A stretch of DNA of 6,165 bases from an uncultured Prevotella sp. (lineage in GTDB: Bacteria; Bacteroidota; Bacteroidia; Bacteroidales; Bacteroidaceae), in the NCBI GenBank assembly GCA_900765465.1, contig CAAFRM010000084.1, positions 1-6,165 on the forward strand. Direction: 5' to 3'. Shown here piece by piece: positions 5,212 to 6,165 of this stretch (within the stretch, counting starts at the first letter, position 1; each line of letters opens with the position of its first letter). Under the pieces are notes generated by a model. The model was not told where the DNA came from, did not search any database, and worked only from the letters and a program-made list of their open reading frames with translations. Position numbers and translations under genes: made by a program.

Positions 5212-6165
5212 TTAAAGCGATTCGAGCATGCGCTTGATTACAACTTCGGCTGAAATCTCACGGTTGGCTGCCTCTGGAATCACCAGACTGTTCTTGCTCT
5301 CGATGACATCATCGGTAACAATCAGACCGCGGCGAACAGGCAGACAGTGCATGAAGCATCCGTCATTGGTCCAGCTCATGTGCTCCTCGTCGATGGTCCA
5401 GCTCATGTCCTTGCTCAGAATCTCGCCATACTGTACTGGGTTTTTCACGCCCGGACAGCTCCAGTTCTTGGCATAAACGAAGTCTGCACCTTCCAGCGCC
5501 TTCTTCTGGTCGTACTCCACTTTGGCATTGCCCACAAACTTAGGGTCCAGCTCATAGCCCTCAGGGTGAGTAACCACGAAATCAACATCGGCTGCGTTCA
5601 TCCACTGGGCGAATGAGTTTGGCACAGCCTGAGGCAGGGCACGGCAGTGAGGAGCCCAGGTCAAAACTACCTTAGGACGAGCCACCTTCTTATGCTCCTC
5701 GATAGTGATGAGGTCAGCGAATGCCTGGAGTGGGTGAACGGTGGCTGTCTCCATGGCGAAGACTGGGCGGCCGCTGTACTTCACAAACTGGTTTACGATG
5801 GTCTCGGCATAATCGTAGTCACGGTCTTTCAGACCGGCAAAGCTGCGCACACCGATAAGGTCGCAAAAGCTTCCCATCACTGGGATTGCCTCCAGCAGAT
5901 GCTCGCTCTTGTCGCCATCCATGATGACGCCACGCTCTGTCTCCAGCTTCCATGCACCTGCGTTTACATCGAGCACGATAACATTCATGCCCAGGTTCAT
6001 CGCAGCCTTCTGTGTACTCAGTCGGGTACGGAGGCTGTTATTGAAGAATATCATCAGCAAGGTCTTGTTCTTGCCCAACTCCTGATAACCGAAACGGTTT
6101 GCTTTCACTTCCTGTGCCTCGGCGAGTGCTGCTTTCAAGTCGCCAAGGTCTTCAACATTAAAGAA
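5212..6165 (-). CDS. argF': N-succinyl-L-ornithine carbamoyltransferase, N-terminus cut by window edge
   Basis: The enzyme carbamoylates N-succinyl-L-ornithine with carbamoyl phosphate to give N-succinyl-L-citrulline, a cytoplasmic step of the Bacteroidota arginine pathway. The frame is open to base 6165; 317 residues are visible. Against the B. fragilis protein as I remember it, the first visible Phe aligns with residue 4, so about three residues (M-x-x) are missing. The TTG codon at 6138 is internal, not the start. Signatures are the carbamoyl-phosphate loop SLRTR (visible 44-48), WKLETERG (72-79), HPLQ (144-147), the proline-rich loop PHCRALPQAVP (172-182), Lys233 (B. fragilis Lys236) and HCLPVRR (273-279). 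Residue 87, equal to B. fragilis Pro90 that sets succinyl specificity, is Ser; the acetyl enzyme has Glu there. Two loop residues, Cys174 and Ala176, are prolines in my recalled B. fragilis sequence, and a loop after Asn234-Trp235 is about three residues longer. Its upstream neighbours are outside the window. Confidence 0.93.
   Translation of the reverse strand, partial: FFNVEDLGDLKAALAEAQEVKANRFGYQELGKNKTLLMIFFNNSLRTRLSTQKAAMNLGMNVIVLDVNAGAWKLETERGVIMDGDKSEHLLEAIPVMGSFCDLIGVRSFAGLKDRDYDYAETIVNQFVKYSGRPVFAMETATVHPLQAFADLITIEEHKKVARPKVVLTWAPHCRALPQAVPNSFAQWMNAADVDFVVTHPEGYELDPKFVGNAKVEYDQKKALEGADFVYAKNWSCPGVKNPVQYGEILSKDMSWTIDEEHMSWTNDGCFMHCLPVRRGLIVTDDVIESKNSLVIPEAANREISAEVVIKRMLESL

Noticed and set aside
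5347..5616. Plus-strand open frame opposite argF'
   Set aside because: It lies wholly within a highly conserved enzyme gene and has no features of its own.
6136..6138. TTG as the start codon of the transcarbamylase
   Set aside because: The frame stays open to the window edge and the upstream codons (FFNVEDLGD) match the family's N-terminus, so the real start is just outside the window.

Overview
The window looks like a chromosomal segment of a Bacteroidales bacterium, most plausibly a Prevotella/Segatella-type gut or oral species. The reasons are an arginine-pathway transcarbamylase of the Bacteroides N-succinylornithine type, two exact TAnnTTTG minus-7 promoter boxes typical of Bacteroidota, weak or absent Shine-Dalgarno sequences, and several protein families that I know mainly from this phylum. 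The species call is inference. No mobile element, CRISPR array, tRNA or rRNA is visible.

Layout: a 5'-truncated PlsC-like acyltransferase runs rightward (1-1035) and meets four leftward genes at a long bidirectional terminator hairpin (1042-1092). Going leftward from the right edge, the minus-strand genes are: N-succinyl-L-ornithine carbamoyltransferase (6165-5212, missing only about three N-terminal residues); a gap of 142 bp holding a weak terminator candidate and a promoter; a 349-residue multi-repeat RidA/YjgF-type protein with chorismatase-like features (5069-4020); a strong terminator directly abutting a new promoter; and a two-gene operon of a polytopic membrane protein with a helical C-terminal domain (3918-2569, likely DUF6057) and a TolB/PD40-type beta-propeller lipoprotein (2572-1088), coupled by an ATGA overlap.

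Function: the arginine enzyme and the acyltransferase are core metabolism (arginine synthesis; phospholipid or other acyl-lipid synthesis). The RidA/chorismatase-like gene has its own promoter and terminator, so nothing in the context ties it to a pathway. The membrane protein and lipoprotein are probably made together and may form an envelope complex of unknown role; this pair is the best candidate here for an uncharacterised system.

The most informative details are a natural serine at the residue known to set succinyl versus acetyl specificity in the transcarbamylase, three RidA-like segments in one chain, two terminators whose stems include the preceding stop codon, a promoter that leaves almost no space after a terminator, and an 11-nt phased leader repeat plus a 13-bp inverted repeat around the RidA-like gene's start. 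There is no gene-free stretch over 300 bases.
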